From positions 62,001 through 126,000 of the forward strand of contig NZ_JBAJEY010000003.1 of assembly GCF_039822285.1 (NCBI RefSeq): a stretch of DNA of 64,000 bases. Direction: 5' to 3'. Below, one piece after another: positions 8,855 through 17,076 of this stretch. Position 1 is the first letter of the stretch. Every line of letters starts with the position of its first letter. The stretch is from Thiofaba sp039822285. GTDB lineage: Bacteria > Pseudomonadota > Gammaproteobacteria > Halothiobacillales > Halothiobacillaceae. The notes beneath the pieces were generated by a model. The model saw only the letters and a program-made list of their open reading frames with translations, was not told where the DNA came from and ran no database searches. A program made the translations under genes and the position numbers.

Positions 8855-9133
8855 TCAGTGATAGTCCACGATCTCGACATCCCAGGCCGCCCCGTTCTCG
8901 AAGCGAAAACAGACCCGCCATTGCGCATTGATGCGCACACTCCATTGCCCCAAGCGGTCGCCCTTCAGAGGCTCGAGTCGGTTGCCGGGGGGCGCACGCA
9001 TGTCCTCGATGGTCTCGGCGAGCTCGAGCTGCTCCAACTTGCGCAGTGCCGCACGTTCGATTTGCGCGAATCGTGCCACCCGTTTTCCTTGAAACAAGGA
9101 TTCCGTGTCCTTGCATTTGAACGTCTTGATCAT
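8855..9133 (-). CDS. higB: HigB/GraT-type mRNA interferase toxin
   Basis: A 92-residue RelE-fold toxin; known HigB proteins cleave mRNA on the ribosome. It starts MIKTFKCKDTESLFQ and carries the family core RLEPLKGDRLGQWSVRINAQ followed by WRVCFRFENG, ending in the characteristic VEIVDYH. Full length and intact, so it is probably functional. It is immediately followed by higA. The promoter must fit within the 37 bp between the mutL stop codon and this start. Confidence 0.93.
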   Translation of the reverse strand: MIKTFKCKDTESLFQGKRVARFAQIERAALRKLEQLELAETIEDMRAPPGNRLEPLKGDRLGQWSVRINAQWRVCFRFENGAAWDVEIVDYH

Positions 9134-9139
9134 GTCCCG

Positions 9140-9167
9140 ATATTAACGCCCAACGTTAATAGCGCAA
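9140..9167 (-). promoter_or_regulatory. Probable higBA promoter
   Basis: On the minus strand a -35-like TTGCGC (9162-9167) and a -10-like TAATAT (9140-9145) are separated by 16 bp. The spacer contains most of the HigA operator palindrome, the usual autoregulatory arrangement. The boxes are only moderate matches, so this is an inference from position and from the operator. Confidence 0.45.
9142..9160. promoter_or_regulatory. HigA/GraA-type operator palindrome
   Basis: A perfect 7-bp inverted repeat ATTAACG-CCCAA-CGTTAAT lies 9 bp upstream of the higB start codon. TTAACG...CGTTAA palindromes are the known operator type for GraA/HigA antitoxins, so this is probably the site through which HigA represses its own module. 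Confidence 0.75.
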
Positions 9168-9170
9168 CAC

Positions 9171-11003
9171 TCACTGCCCGCGCAGAAAGAGGCGATCGAG
9201 ATCCGCCATGGTCAGCCGGGTCCAGGTGGGGCGGCCGTGGTTGCACTGGTCGGCGCGCGGGGTGGCCTCCATGTCGCGCAGCAAGGCGTTCATCTCCGCC
9301 AGGGTGAGCCTGCGACCGGCACGCACGGAGCCATGGCAGGCCATGCGCGAGAGCACGGCGTGGAGGGCCTGTTCGATCCTGCGGGAATCGCCGTGGCGGG
9401 CGATTTCCTCCAGGGTATCAAGGGCAAGACTTGCGATGTCGGCATGGGCCAGCAGGGTGGGTACCTCGCGCACGACGAGGGTGGTCGGGCCGATGGCATC
9501 GAGCACGAGCCCCAGCCGGGTCAGGGCCTCCCGGCCCTCCTCCACCGCATCCATCAGGCGGGCATCCACCTCCAGCGGCAGCGGGACGAGCAGCGGCTGG
9601 CGGCGGATGCCATCCTCCTCCAGGGCGCGCTTGAGCCGCTCGTAGGCGATGCGCTCGGCGGCCGCGTGCATGTCGACCACGATCAGACCCTCGGCGTTCT
9701 CGGCCAGGATGTAGACGCCATGGAGCTGGGCGATGGCGTAGCCGAGCGGGGGGATGGTGGCATCGCTGGGGGAAGCGTCGTCCCTCACCCCTTCCCCTCT
9801 CCCAGAGGGCGAGGGGTAGGAAGGCTCAGCGAGGGCCTGGTAGGCGGCGAGGGTTTCGCGTACCTCGAAGCGGCTGGGCTGCAACGGCAGACCGCTCTGC
9901 CGAGGGGGGGCATAGCTTGTCTGGGATTCCTGAAGCTGAAGGGAGGGTGTCCCCACCTGGCCCGAGGCGAGGCCGAGCGCCGAGGCAACACGCACTGGCC
10001 CTGCCGTGGGGCGCAGTTCTCCGATCACACGGTGCAGGGTGGAGAACAGGAAGTCATGCACCCGGCGCGCCTCGCGGAAGCGTACCTCCAGCTTGGCCGG
10101 GTGGACGTTGACATCCACGCCCTCCGGGTCGAGTGCAAGGAACAGCGCGTAGGAGGGCTGGCGTGCGCCGTGCAGCACATCGGCATAGGCCTGACGCACG
10201 GCGTGCAGGACGACCTTGTCGCGCACGGCACGGCCGTTGACGAAGAAGTGTTGCACCTCGGCACGTTCTCGCGCGTGGGTGGGGGGCTCCAGCCAGCCCC
10301 ACAGCCTGAGACCATCGATCTCCTGCTCGAAAAAGATGGCGCTGGATGCGAAGGATGAGCCGCCGATGGCGGCCAGGCGCGCCTCGGCGGGCTCGTCGGC
10401 CTCCGTGCGCCAGAGCACCCGCCCCCCCGAGCGCAGGGTGAAACCCACATCGCGCCGGGCGAGCGCCATGCGGCGGAGGGTCTCGTCCAGGTGGTGCTGT
10501 TCGGTGCGCTCGGCGCGCAGGAACTTGCGCCGGGCGGGGACGTTGAAGAACAGATCGCGCATCTCCACCGTGGTGCCCTGCGGGTGGGCGGCCGGGACCA
10601 CCTCCGCCCGTCCCGGGTCGCCCGGGCTGTGGATGCGCCAGGCATGTTCGGCCCCCACCGCGCGGGAGGTCAGGCTGAAATCCGAGACCGAGGCAATGCT
10701 GGCCAGGGCCTCGCCACGGAAACCGAAGCTGCCGACGCGCAGTAGGTCGTCGAGATTGCGGATCTTGCTGGTGGCGTGGCTGGCGATGGCGAGCGGCAGG
10801 TCCTCGCGCTCGATGCCCCGTCCGTCGTCCCGCACCCGCAAAAGGCGTACTCCGGCGCCCTCGATGTCCACCTCGATCCGCGAGGCCCCTGCGTCGAGGC
10901 TGTTCTCCACCAACTCCTTGAGCACGCTCGCCGGGCGCTCGACCACCTCGCCGGCGGCAATCTGGTTGATCAGCTGGGGTGGGAGGACCTGGATTCTGGA
11001 CAT
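9171..11003 (-). CDS. mutL: DNA mismatch repair protein MutL, endonuclease type
   Basis: Couples mismatch recognition by MutS to strand incision. The N-terminal GHKL ATPase has ELVENSLDAGA, DDGRGI, ATSKI and GFRGEAL. The C-terminal dimerisation domain carries DMHAAAERIAYE at residues 444-455, matching the D-x-H-A-x2-E-x4-E endonuclease motif, and CNHGRP near residue 587, the zinc-binding motif of nicking MutL proteins. MutL of MutH-dependent enterics lacks these. The linker between the two halves contains a repeat-derived stretch YPSPSGRGEGVRDD (about residues 394-407). The 610-residue length is normal. Confidence 0.96.
   Translation of the reverse strand: MSRIQVLPPQLINQIAAGEVVERPASVLKELVENSLDAGASRIEVDIEGAGVRLLRVRDDGRGIEREDLPLAIASHATSKIRNLDDLLRVGSFGFRGEALASIASVSDFSLTSRAVGAEHAWRIHSPGDPGRAEVVPAAHPQGTTVEMRDLFFNVPARRKFLRAERTEQHHLDETLRRMALARRDVGFTLRSGGRVLWRTEADEPAEARLAAIGGSSFASSAIFFEQEIDGLRLWGWLEPPTHARERAEVQHFFVNGRAVRDKVVLHAVRQAYADVLHGARQPSYALFLALDPEGVDVNVHPAKLEVRFREARRVHDFLFSTLHRVIGELRPTAGPVRVASALGLASGQVGTPSLQLQESQTSYAPPRQSGLPLQPSRFEVRETLAAYQALAEPSYPSPSGRGEGVRDDASPSDATIPPLGYAIAQLHGVYILAENAEGLIVVDMHAAAERIAYERLKRALEEDGIRRQPLLVPLPLEVDARLMDAVEEGREALTRLGLVLDAIGPTTLVVREVPTLLAHADIASLALDTLEEIARHGDSRRIEQALHAVLSRMACHGSVRAGRRLTLAEMNALLRDMEATPRADQCNHGRPTWTRLTMADLDRLFLRGQ
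9783..9826 (-). repeat. CT-rich palindromic repeat inside mutL
   Basis: On the plus strand this reads CCCTCACCCC, then a short CT-rich spacer and a GAGGGCGAGGGG arm. It is a diverged relative of the intergenic copy at 11197-11235. It is read in frame in mutL as a Pro/Ser/Gly/Arg-rich linker peptide and does not disturb any conserved motif. Confidence 0.7.
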
Positions 11004-11196
11004 GCCGAACGGTTGACGGGTGCAATCAGCCGATCAGCATGGGGGTGTTGACGGTCGGGATCAAGTGGCACGCCTGATGGCCAAACGTTGTAAGGCCTCC
11101 AGCAACAGGGCCCGGGGCCCGCCTCAACGAGCATTACCACGAAGCGCGAACCTTAGAGGCGGGCGAAACGAGACCTCCGGTGGTGAGAGAAAAGCA

Positions 11197-11235
11197 CCCT
11201 CACCCCAACCCCTCTCCCGCATGCGGGAGAGGGGG
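11197..11235. repeat. CT-rich palindromic repeat between mutL and amiC
   Basis: CCCTCACCCCAA is followed by a near-perfect palindrome with arms CCCCTCTCCCGC and GCGGGAGAGGGG around a central AT (11209-11234). It lies in the 262-bp gap between amiC and mutL, which holds no gene I can support. Related copies occur at 9783, 36274 and 55357. Confidence 0.75.
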
Positions 11236-11265
11236 CAAGAAAACCTTCGGTGCGTAAACACACGC

Positions 11266-12525
11266 TCAGAGCATGGCAAAATGGGTGCCCTCCAGCGCCT
11301 TGCTCGCGTAATAGCTGTGCAGGCCGCGGAACACCGAGCGCGCCACCTTCTCCTGGTGGATTGGCGTACGCAGCTTGCGCTCCTCTTCCGGGTTGGAGAG
11401 GAAGGCACTCTCGACCAAAAGCGAAGGGATGTCCGGCGACTTGAGCACTACGAAGCCCGCCTGCTGCACCTCGCGCTTGTGCACCGCACCGATCTCCCCC
11501 AGTTCGGTCAGCACACGCTGGCCGGCATCCAGGCTGGCCTGCATACTGGCGGTCTGGGAGAGGTCGAGCAGGACGGATGCAAGGGTATCGTTGCGGTCAC
11601 TGAGGCTCACCCCACCCACCAGATCGGCGGCGTTTTCCTTATCGGCCATCCAGCGCGCAGCCTCCGAGCTTGCGCCGTTGAGCGAGAGACAGAACACGGA
11701 GGCACCGCGCGCGTCCGGGTCGCTGAAGGCGTCCGCGTGCAGGGAGATGAACATGTCCGCCTTGTGCTTGCGCGCAATGCGGGTGCGCTCGCGCAACGGG
11801 ATGAAGACATCGCTGCTGCGGGTCAGCACCGGCTTGAAGCCGCGCTCCGCGCGCAGCATGGCCTCCAGCTTGCGGGCGATGGCGAGGGTCACGTCCTTCT
11901 CGCGGGTGCCGTCGCGCCCCACGGCACCGGGATCCTTGCCGCCATGCCCGGCGTCAATGGCGATCACAAGGTCACGCAGGCCGCCGCGCGGGGCCTCGCG
12001 CACCGGCACCGGACGCTCGACCGCGACCGGCGCGGGGCGGGCGGCCGGTGGCTCAGCCTTCGCCACACTGGCCGGAGCGGCCATGCCGAGCGGCGGGTGC
12101 GGCATGTCCAGCACCAACTTGAAGCCCTTGCCGTCGGGATTGGGCAAAAGCAGGGCACTGGGCTTGGTGGGCTGGTGCACATCCAGCACCAGGCGCAGGT
12201 CACTGCCGTTCTGGATACCGCTGCGCAGGCGGGAGACGATGCAGCCATCCGGCAACCTGAGGTCGAAATCACGCGGCAGGCTGGTCTCGCTCAGGTCCAG
12301 CACCACGCGGTTCGGATTGCCGAGGGTGAAGACCTTGTAATCCGCCGGCGCGGTGAGGTCGATGACCAGACGCGTGCCGCGCTCGCTCAGGCTGGTGCTG
12401 GCCTCGCGTACGGAGGCACGAACCCCAGCATAGGCGGACTCGGGCAGCCAGAGCAGCGACGCCCCGCCGCCCAACAGACCAAGCAAGAAACGACGACGGG
12501 CATTGCTTTCATGGGCTGAAGTCAT
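11266..12525 (-). CDS. amiC: N-acetylmuramoyl-L-alanine amidase, Tat-exported (AmiC-like)
   Basis: Periplasmic zinc amidase that cleaves the peptide stem from glycan in septal peptidoglycan during daughter-cell separation. The N-terminus ARRRFLLGLLGGGASLLW is a twin-arginine signal ending near AYA (residue 33). An AMIN domain (about 38-150) should bind peptidoglycan or the septum. After a Pro/Ala linker the Amidase_3 domain begins IAIDAGHGGKDPGA, with zinc-binding His in SLHADAF and catalytic Glu in LLVESAFLSN. The tsaE-amiC-mutL order matches E. coli, where the equivalent gene is called amiB, so the B/C suffix is uncertain. It has its own predicted promoter at 12562-12590. Confidence 0.93.
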   Translation of the reverse strand: MTSAHESNARRRFLLGLLGGGASLLWLPESAYAGVRASVREASTSLSERGTRLVIDLTAPADYKVFTLGNPNRVVLDLSETSLPRDFDLRLPDGCIVSRLRSGIQNGSDLRLVLDVHQPTKPSALLLPNPDGKGFKLVLDMPHPPLGMAAPASVAKAEPPAARPAPVAVERPVPVREAPRGGLRDLVIAIDAGHGGKDPGAVGRDGTREKDVTLAIARKLEAMLRAERGFKPVLTRSSDVFIPLRERTRIARKHKADMFISLHADAFSDPDARGASVFCLSLNGASSEAARWMADKENAADLVGGVSLSDRNDTLASVLLDLSQTASMQASLDAGQRVLTELGEIGAVHKREVQQAGFVVLKSPDIPSLLVESAFLSNPEEERKLRTPIHQEKVARSVFRGLHSYYASKALEGTHFAML

Positions 12526-12561
12526 GACCCACCTCGCGCACTCAACGGACTCATGCGTGTT

Positions 12562-12590
12562 TTTATAGTCGAGAGGCGGCGAAAGTTCAA
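12562..12590 (-). promoter_or_regulatory. Sigma-70 promoter upstream of amiC
   Basis: On the minus strand TTGAAC (12585-12590) and TATAAA (12562-12567) are separated by exactly 17 bp, a strong sigma-70 match 37 bp before the amiC start. It would let amiC and the downstream mutL genes be expressed separately from trpS-nnrD-tsaE. Confidence 0.7.
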
Positions 12591-12592
12591 TG

Positions 12593-13078
12593 CTATGAAG
12601 GAGATAAGCCCCATTCCTTGAGCCGATCCTTAACTCGGACCAACCAAGAGGCCCCGGTGGGGCTCAACGCCTCCAGAAAACACGCCCGCCCCGCGGGCTG
12701 GTGCTCCAGGCGGATCGCCAGGTCGGGCGGCGGCAATACCCCCTCACCGCGCTCCGGCCATTCGACGAGGCAGAGCGTGTCCGCGCCGAAGTCCTCGCGC
12801 GCGCCCATCCACTCCAGTTCCTCCGCGTCCGCCAGGCGGTAGAGGTCATAGTGGGCGATGCGGTGCCCCTCGATCTCGTAGGGCTCGACCAGGGTGTAGG
12901 TGGGACTGACCACCCGCCCCGCATACCCCAGGGCGCGCAGGAAGGACCGCACCAGCGTCGTCTTGCCTGCCCCAAGCTGACCATGCAGGGCCACCCAGCC
13001 GGAGCGCGGCGCCGTGTGCGCCAGCACGCCGCCCAGGGCCTCGGTGGCGGCCTCGTCGGCAAGCGTGAGCCTCAGCAT
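12593..13078 (-). CDS. tsaE: tRNA threonylcarbamoyladenosine synthesis ATPase TsaE
   Basis: Small ATPase of the TsaBDE complex that installs t6A37 on tRNAs decoding ANN codons. The 161-residue protein has the Walker A motif GQLGAGKTTLVRSFL (about residues 34-48), the family motif SPTYTLVEPYE and HYDLYRL, then CLVEWPERG. Its start overlaps the end of nnrD by 7 bp, so the two are translationally linked. The nnr-tsaE-ami order is conserved in gammaproteobacteria. Confidence 0.95.
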   Translation of the reverse strand: MLRLTLADEAATEALGGVLAHTAPRSGWVALHGQLGAGKTTLVRSFLRALGYAGRVVSPTYTLVEPYEIEGHRIAHYDLYRLADAEELEWMGAREDFGADTLCLVEWPERGEGVLPPPDLAIRLEHQPAGRACFLEALSPTGASWLVRVKDRLKEWGLSPS

Positions 13079-13905
13079 GGGGCGATTTCCTCGAGCAGGC
13101 GGCGGGCATGGGGCAGCAGGTCGAGGGCGAGCACGCCCCGCCCTTCCGCAGCCGCAGCCTCACCCGCTGCGGCATGCAGGCAGACGCCAAGACGGGCCGC
13201 ATCCCCCGGCGCCAACCCTTGGGCCAGCAGGGCGCCGAGCATGCCGGAGAGCACATCGCCCATGCCGCCGCTGGCCATGGCCGGATGCCCGTGCTCACAG
13301 CGAACGAGGCCGGCGTCATCCGCGATGAGGCTGCCCGCGCCTTTGAGTACCCAGGTCGCACCGAAGGAGGCCTGCAAGGCGTGGGCGGCCGCCATGCGAT
13401 CGGCCTGGATGACGTCGATGCCTGTAGCGAGCAGGCGCGCGGCCTCACCGGGATGGGGCGTGAGGATGGCAGGCGCAGTGAGCCGTTGCCTGGACTGCGC
13501 GAGCAGGTTCAGGGCATCGGCATCCACCACCATCGGCAGCCCAGCCGCGAATGCGGCCGCGAACAACGCCTCGGCCCACGCGTCCTGGCCAAGGCCGGGG
13601 CCAAGCACGAGGACGGTGGCGCGGGAGAGCAGCGGCTGCAATGCCTCGGCGCGCTCCACCCCGTGCACCATGAGCTCGGGCCGGGTGGCACCGAGAAAAG
13701 GGGCATGACTGGTGCGGGTGGCGATGCTCACCAGCCCGGCCCCGAGGCGGGCGGCGGCCTCGGCAGCCATCCTTGCAGCCCCCGCCATGCCATGGTTGCC
13801 ACCGATCACCAGCACATGGCCGTAGTCGCCCTTGTGGCTGTCGCGCCGACGCGGCGGCAGGATGCCGCGCAGGTCGGTGAGGAGGAGAGGCGAAGGCTGG
13901 CTCAT
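13072..13905 (-). CDS. nnrD: ADP-dependent NAD(P)H-hydrate dehydratase (stand-alone NnrD)
   Basis: Repairs hydrated NAD(P)H using ADP; ribokinase-like fold. The 277-residue protein has HKGDYGHVLVIGGNHGMAGA at the start, LVLGPGLGQD, the DADALN motif, LTPHPGEAARLL, and the nucleotide-binding GHPAMASGGMGDVLSG. In E. coli and many relatives this domain is fused behind an NnrE epimerase domain (about 515 residues in total). Here only the dehydratase half exists, and no epimerase is seen in the window. Its start overlaps the trpS stop by 4 bp. Confidence 0.94.
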   Translation of the reverse strand: MSQPSPLLLTDLRGILPPRRRDSHKGDYGHVLVIGGNHGMAGAARMAAEAAARLGAGLVSIATRTSHAPFLGATRPELMVHGVERAEALQPLLSRATVLVLGPGLGQDAWAEALFAAAFAAGLPMVVDADALNLLAQSRQRLTAPAILTPHPGEAARLLATGIDVIQADRMAAAHALQASFGATWVLKGAGSLIADDAGLVRCEHGHPAMASGGMGDVLSGMLGALLAQGLAPGDAARLGVCLHAAAGEAAAAEGRGVLALDLLPHARRLLEEIAPC

Positions 13906-14915
13906 CGGCGCGGGATAAAACCGAGCACATCCATGGCGCTGCGCAGGGTCACCTCGGCCCGCGCCGCGGCCTTGTCCGCGCCGTCGTTGAGCAGGCGCAT
14001 CAGTTCACCCCCCTCCCCGCGCAGCTCGCGATAACGCTGTTGCACCGGCTCGAGGAAGGCGATGACGGCATCGGCACAGGTCTTCTTCAGGGTGCCGTAG
14101 CCCTGCCCGGCGAGCTGTGCCTCCCAGTGCTGGATGCTCTGGCCGGTGACGGTGGCGAGCAGGGTCAAAAGGTTGGACACCCCGGCCTTGTGCTCCGGGT
14201 CGAAGCGGATCTCGGTCTCCGAATCGGTCACCGCCCGCATCAGCTTCTTACGCACCTTGGCCGGATCATCCAGGAGGGCGATGGAGGCCTGTTCGTTGGG
14301 GTCGGATTTGGACATCTTCTTGCTCGGGTCCTGCAGGCTCATGATCCGCCCCCCCACCTCGGGAATCATCGGCTCCGGCACGGTGAACACCGGGCCGTAC
14401 AGATTGTTGAAGCGGATGGCGAGATCACGCGCAAGCTCCAGATGCTGTTTCTGGTCGTGGCCCACCGGCACCAGGTTGGACTGATAGAGCAGGATGTCAG
14501 CCGCCATCAGCACCGGGTAGTCGAACAGGCCGACGTTGATGTTGGCCTCGTGCTGCTGCGACTTGTCCTTGAACTGGGTCATCCGCGACAGCTCGCCCAT
14601 GTAGGCATAGCAGTTGAGGATCCAGCCAAGCTCGGCATGCGCCGGCACATGTGACTGCACGAACAGGGTGGACTTGGCCGGGTCGATGCCACAGGCGAGG
14701 TAGAGGGCGATGAAGTCCAGGCTGCGCTCGCGCAAAAGCTTCGGGTCCTGACGCACGGTGATCGCGTGCAGGTCGACCAGCATGAACAGGCTGTCGTGGG
14801 TGTCCTGCAGCTTCACCCAGTTGCGGATGGCGCCGATGTAGTGGCCGATGAGCAGGTTGCCGGAAGGCTGGATACCGGAGAGAACCACCGGACGGGTCGT
14901 CGTTTGCGCGGTCAT
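13902..14915 (-). CDS. trpS: Tryptophanyl-tRNA synthetase
   Basis: Charges tRNA-Trp. The 337-residue class I synthetase has the HIGH-equivalent motif PSGNLLIGHYIG (residues 17-28), the PVLMAADILLYQ segment and the KMSKS loop (PSKKMSKSDPNEQASI). The length is typical of the bacterial TrpRS I group. It is the first gene of the minus-strand block and is divergent from the CPA2 antiporter gene across a 110-bp gap. I see no tryptophan-responsive leader or T-box in that gap. Confidence 0.97.
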   Translation of the reverse strand: MTAQTTTRPVVLSGIQPSGNLLIGHYIGAIRNWVKLQDTHDSLFMLVDLHAITVRQDPKLLRERSLDFIALYLACGIDPAKSTLFVQSHVPAHAELGWILNCYAYMGELSRMTQFKDKSQQHEANINVGLFDYPVLMAADILLYQSNLVPVGHDQKQHLELARDLAIRFNNLYGPVFTVPEPMIPEVGGRIMSLQDPSKKMSKSDPNEQASIALLDDPAKVRKKLMRAVTDSETEIRFDPEHKAGVSNLLTLLATVTGQSIQHWEAQLAGQGYGTLKKTCADAVIAFLEPVQQRYRELRGEGGELMRLLNDGADKAAARAEVTLRSAMDVLGFIPRR

Positions 14916-15025
14916 GGGGCTGGAGGATCGGTTCGGAAGCAGAAAATGCCGGCCATGATAGGCCGGGTACGGAGGGCGTTCAAACGCCGCTTGCCAAGAC
15001 CTGCGCGCACCGATAAGTTCAAGCG

Positions 15026-16996
15026 ATGCATCACAGCCCCCTCACCGACGTCCTCCTCCTACTCGCGGCCTCCGTGCTCGCGGTGACCCTCTTTCGCCGC
15101 CTCAACCTGCCGCCCCTCCTCGCCTATCTCGGCGTCGGCGCGCTGGTCGGACCGCATGCCCTCGGCTGGGTGCCGGATACCGAAAATACGCGATTTTTGG
15201 CCGAATTCGGCGTGGTCTTCCTGCTGTTCACCCTCGGCCTGGAGTTCTCGCTGACCCGGCTGGTCGCCATGCGGCGCGCGGTGCTGGGCATGGGCGGCGC
15301 GCAGGTGGCAATCACCGCACTGGTCGCGGGCAGTGCGGCCTGGGCCTTGGGGCTTTCCATTCCCGGGGCGTTGGTGGTCGGCGGCGTGCTGGCCATGTCC
15401 TCCACCGCCATCGTCATCAAATTATTGACCGAACAACTGGAGATCAACTCCCGCCACGGACGGGCCGCGATCGGCATCCTGCTGTTCCAGGACCTCGCGG
15501 TCATCCCGTTCCTGATTCTGATCCCGGCCTTGGCCGCAGGGGGGGATCACATCGGTCAGGACATGGCCATCGCCCTGGGCAAGGGTGTGCTGGTCACCGG
15601 CCTCCTGCTCGCCGCCGGACGCTGGCTGCTGCGCCCGCTGTTTCACGAGATCGCCAAGGCACGTTCGCCGGAGCTGTTCACCCTGGCGGTGCTGCTGGTG
15701 GCCCTCTCCTCCGCCGCGCTGACCCATGCGGCCGGCCTCTCGATGGCACTCGGCGCCTTCCTCGCCGGGATCATGCTGTCCGAGACCGCCTACCGCCACC
15801 AGATCGAGAGCGACATCCGCCCTTTCCAGGACGTCCTCCTCGGCCTGTTCTTCATCACCATCGGCATGCTACTCGACATGCAGGCCCTGCCCCATATCCT
15901 GCCGAGCGCCCTCGGCCTGCTGGTGCTGATGGTGCTGATGAAGACGCTGATCATCTTCGGCGTGGGCGTCGCCCTGCGCGAGGAGCCGGGCGTGGCCCTG
16001 CGCACCGGCCTTGTGCTGGCACAGGGCGGGGAATTCGGCTTTGCCCTGCTGGCGCTGGCCTCGCGCGGCAGCCTGCTGTCGCACGAGGCGGTGCAGGTCG
16101 TACTCACCACCGTGTTGCTGAGCATGGTCGCCACCCCCTTCCTGGTGCGCTACAACGGCCGCATCACCAAGGCCCTGATCCGCGGCTACCGGCAGACCTA
16201 TGTCGAACGGCGCGAGGAGATCGCCCAGCAGAGCGCCGAACTCACGGGGCACGTCATCCTCTCAGGCTTCGGCCGCGTGGGACAGAACCTTGCCTACCTG
16301 CTCGAGCAGGAGGACATCCCCTACATTGCGCTCGAGGTCGATCCCGACATCATCCAGAAGGCCCAGCGCGCGGGCTACAACGTCCATTTCGCCAACGCCA
16401 CCCACATCGACCTGCTGCGCGCTGCCGGCATCGACAAGGCACGCGCGCTGGTGATCACCCATCACGATGCCGAGGCGGCACTCAAGACCCTCAACGTGGT
16501 CCGGCTCCAATATAAGGAATTGCCGGTGTTCGTGCGCGTGCTGTCCATCAACCGCATGGACGACCTCCTCCGGGCGGGGGCGACCGAGGTGGTGGCGGAT
16601 GCCTTCGAAGCCAGTCTCATGCTGGGCGCCCACCTGACCACCCGCCTGGGCGTTCCGATGCGGCGCGCGCTGCACCGGGCCCAGCGCATCCGCCACGACC
16701 ACTACAGCCTGCTGCGCCACATCTTCCAGGGCCGCGGCGATTCCGTGGATGCCGCCAATGCCCTGCGCGGCTCGCTCGCCAGCATCACCCTTCCCCCCGG
16801 GGCCTGGGCCGTGGGGCGCACCCTTGGCGAGGCCCTCGCCGGACTGGATGTCCTGCCCGACGCCATCCGCCGTGGCGGAATCAAGGGGGACATGCCAGAA
16901 TCGACCACGGTGCTCCAGGCGGATGACACCCTGATCCTCTACGGAACCGAGAAGGAACTTGAACGGGCCGAGGCCCATCTGCTGGGAGGGCAATGA
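15026..16996 (+). CDS. CPA2-family monovalent cation/proton antiporter (KefB/YbaL-like)
   Basis: A 656-residue inner-membrane antiporter expected to exchange K+ or Na+ for protons. About twelve hydrophobic segments fill residues 5-385, including LLAYLGVGALVGPHALG and FLLFTLGLEFSL, hallmarks of the Na+/H+ exchanger fold in CPA2. A cytoplasmic RCK/TrkA-N domain follows, with the Rossmann motif GFGRVGQNLAYLLE at about residue 413 and acidic LEVDPD. A TrkA-C domain lies near the C-terminus (GAWAVGRTLGEALAGLD). No KefF/KefG ancillary gene is adjacent, so glutathione control cannot be claimed. Confidence 0.92.
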   Translation: MHHSPLTDVLLLLAASVLAVTLFRRLNLPPLLAYLGVGALVGPHALGWVPDTENTRFLAEFGVVFLLFTLGLEFSLTRLVAMRRAVLGMGGAQVAITALVAGSAAWALGLSIPGALVVGGVLAMSSTAIVIKLLTEQLEINSRHGRAAIGILLFQDLAVIPFLILIPALAAGGDHIGQDMAIALGKGVLVTGLLLAAGRWLLRPLFHEIAKARSPELFTLAVLLVALSSAALTHAAGLSMALGAFLAGIMLSETAYRHQIESDIRPFQDVLLGLFFITIGMLLDMQALPHILPSALGLLVLMVLMKTLIIFGVGVALREEPGVALRTGLVLAQGGEFGFALLALASRGSLLSHEAVQVVLTTVLLSMVATPFLVRYNGRITKALIRGYRQTYVERREEIAQQSAELTGHVILSGFGRVGQNLAYLLEQEDIPYIALEVDPDIIQKAQRAGYNVHFANATHIDLLRAAGIDKARALVITHHDAEAALKTLNVVRLQYKELPVFVRVLSINRMDDLLRAGATEVVADAFEASLMLGAHLTTRLGVPMRRALHRAQRIRHDHYSLLRHIFQGRGDSVDAANALRGSLASITLPPGAWAVGRTLGEALAGLDVLPDAIRRGGIKGDMPESTTVLQADDTLILYGTEKELERAEAHLLGGQ

Positions 16997-17076
16997 CTGA
17001 TCATGCATACCGCATCCAGCCCATGGAGCACCGTGCGCATCGTTGACGCCGAGCCTGCTCGGGCGGGAGCGCATGC

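Noticed and set aside
8844..9116. Extended version of the antitoxin frame upstream of 8849
   Set aside because: It overlaps the higB toxin in another frame and lacks family features; the HigA start at 8843 (or 8849) has a ribosome site.
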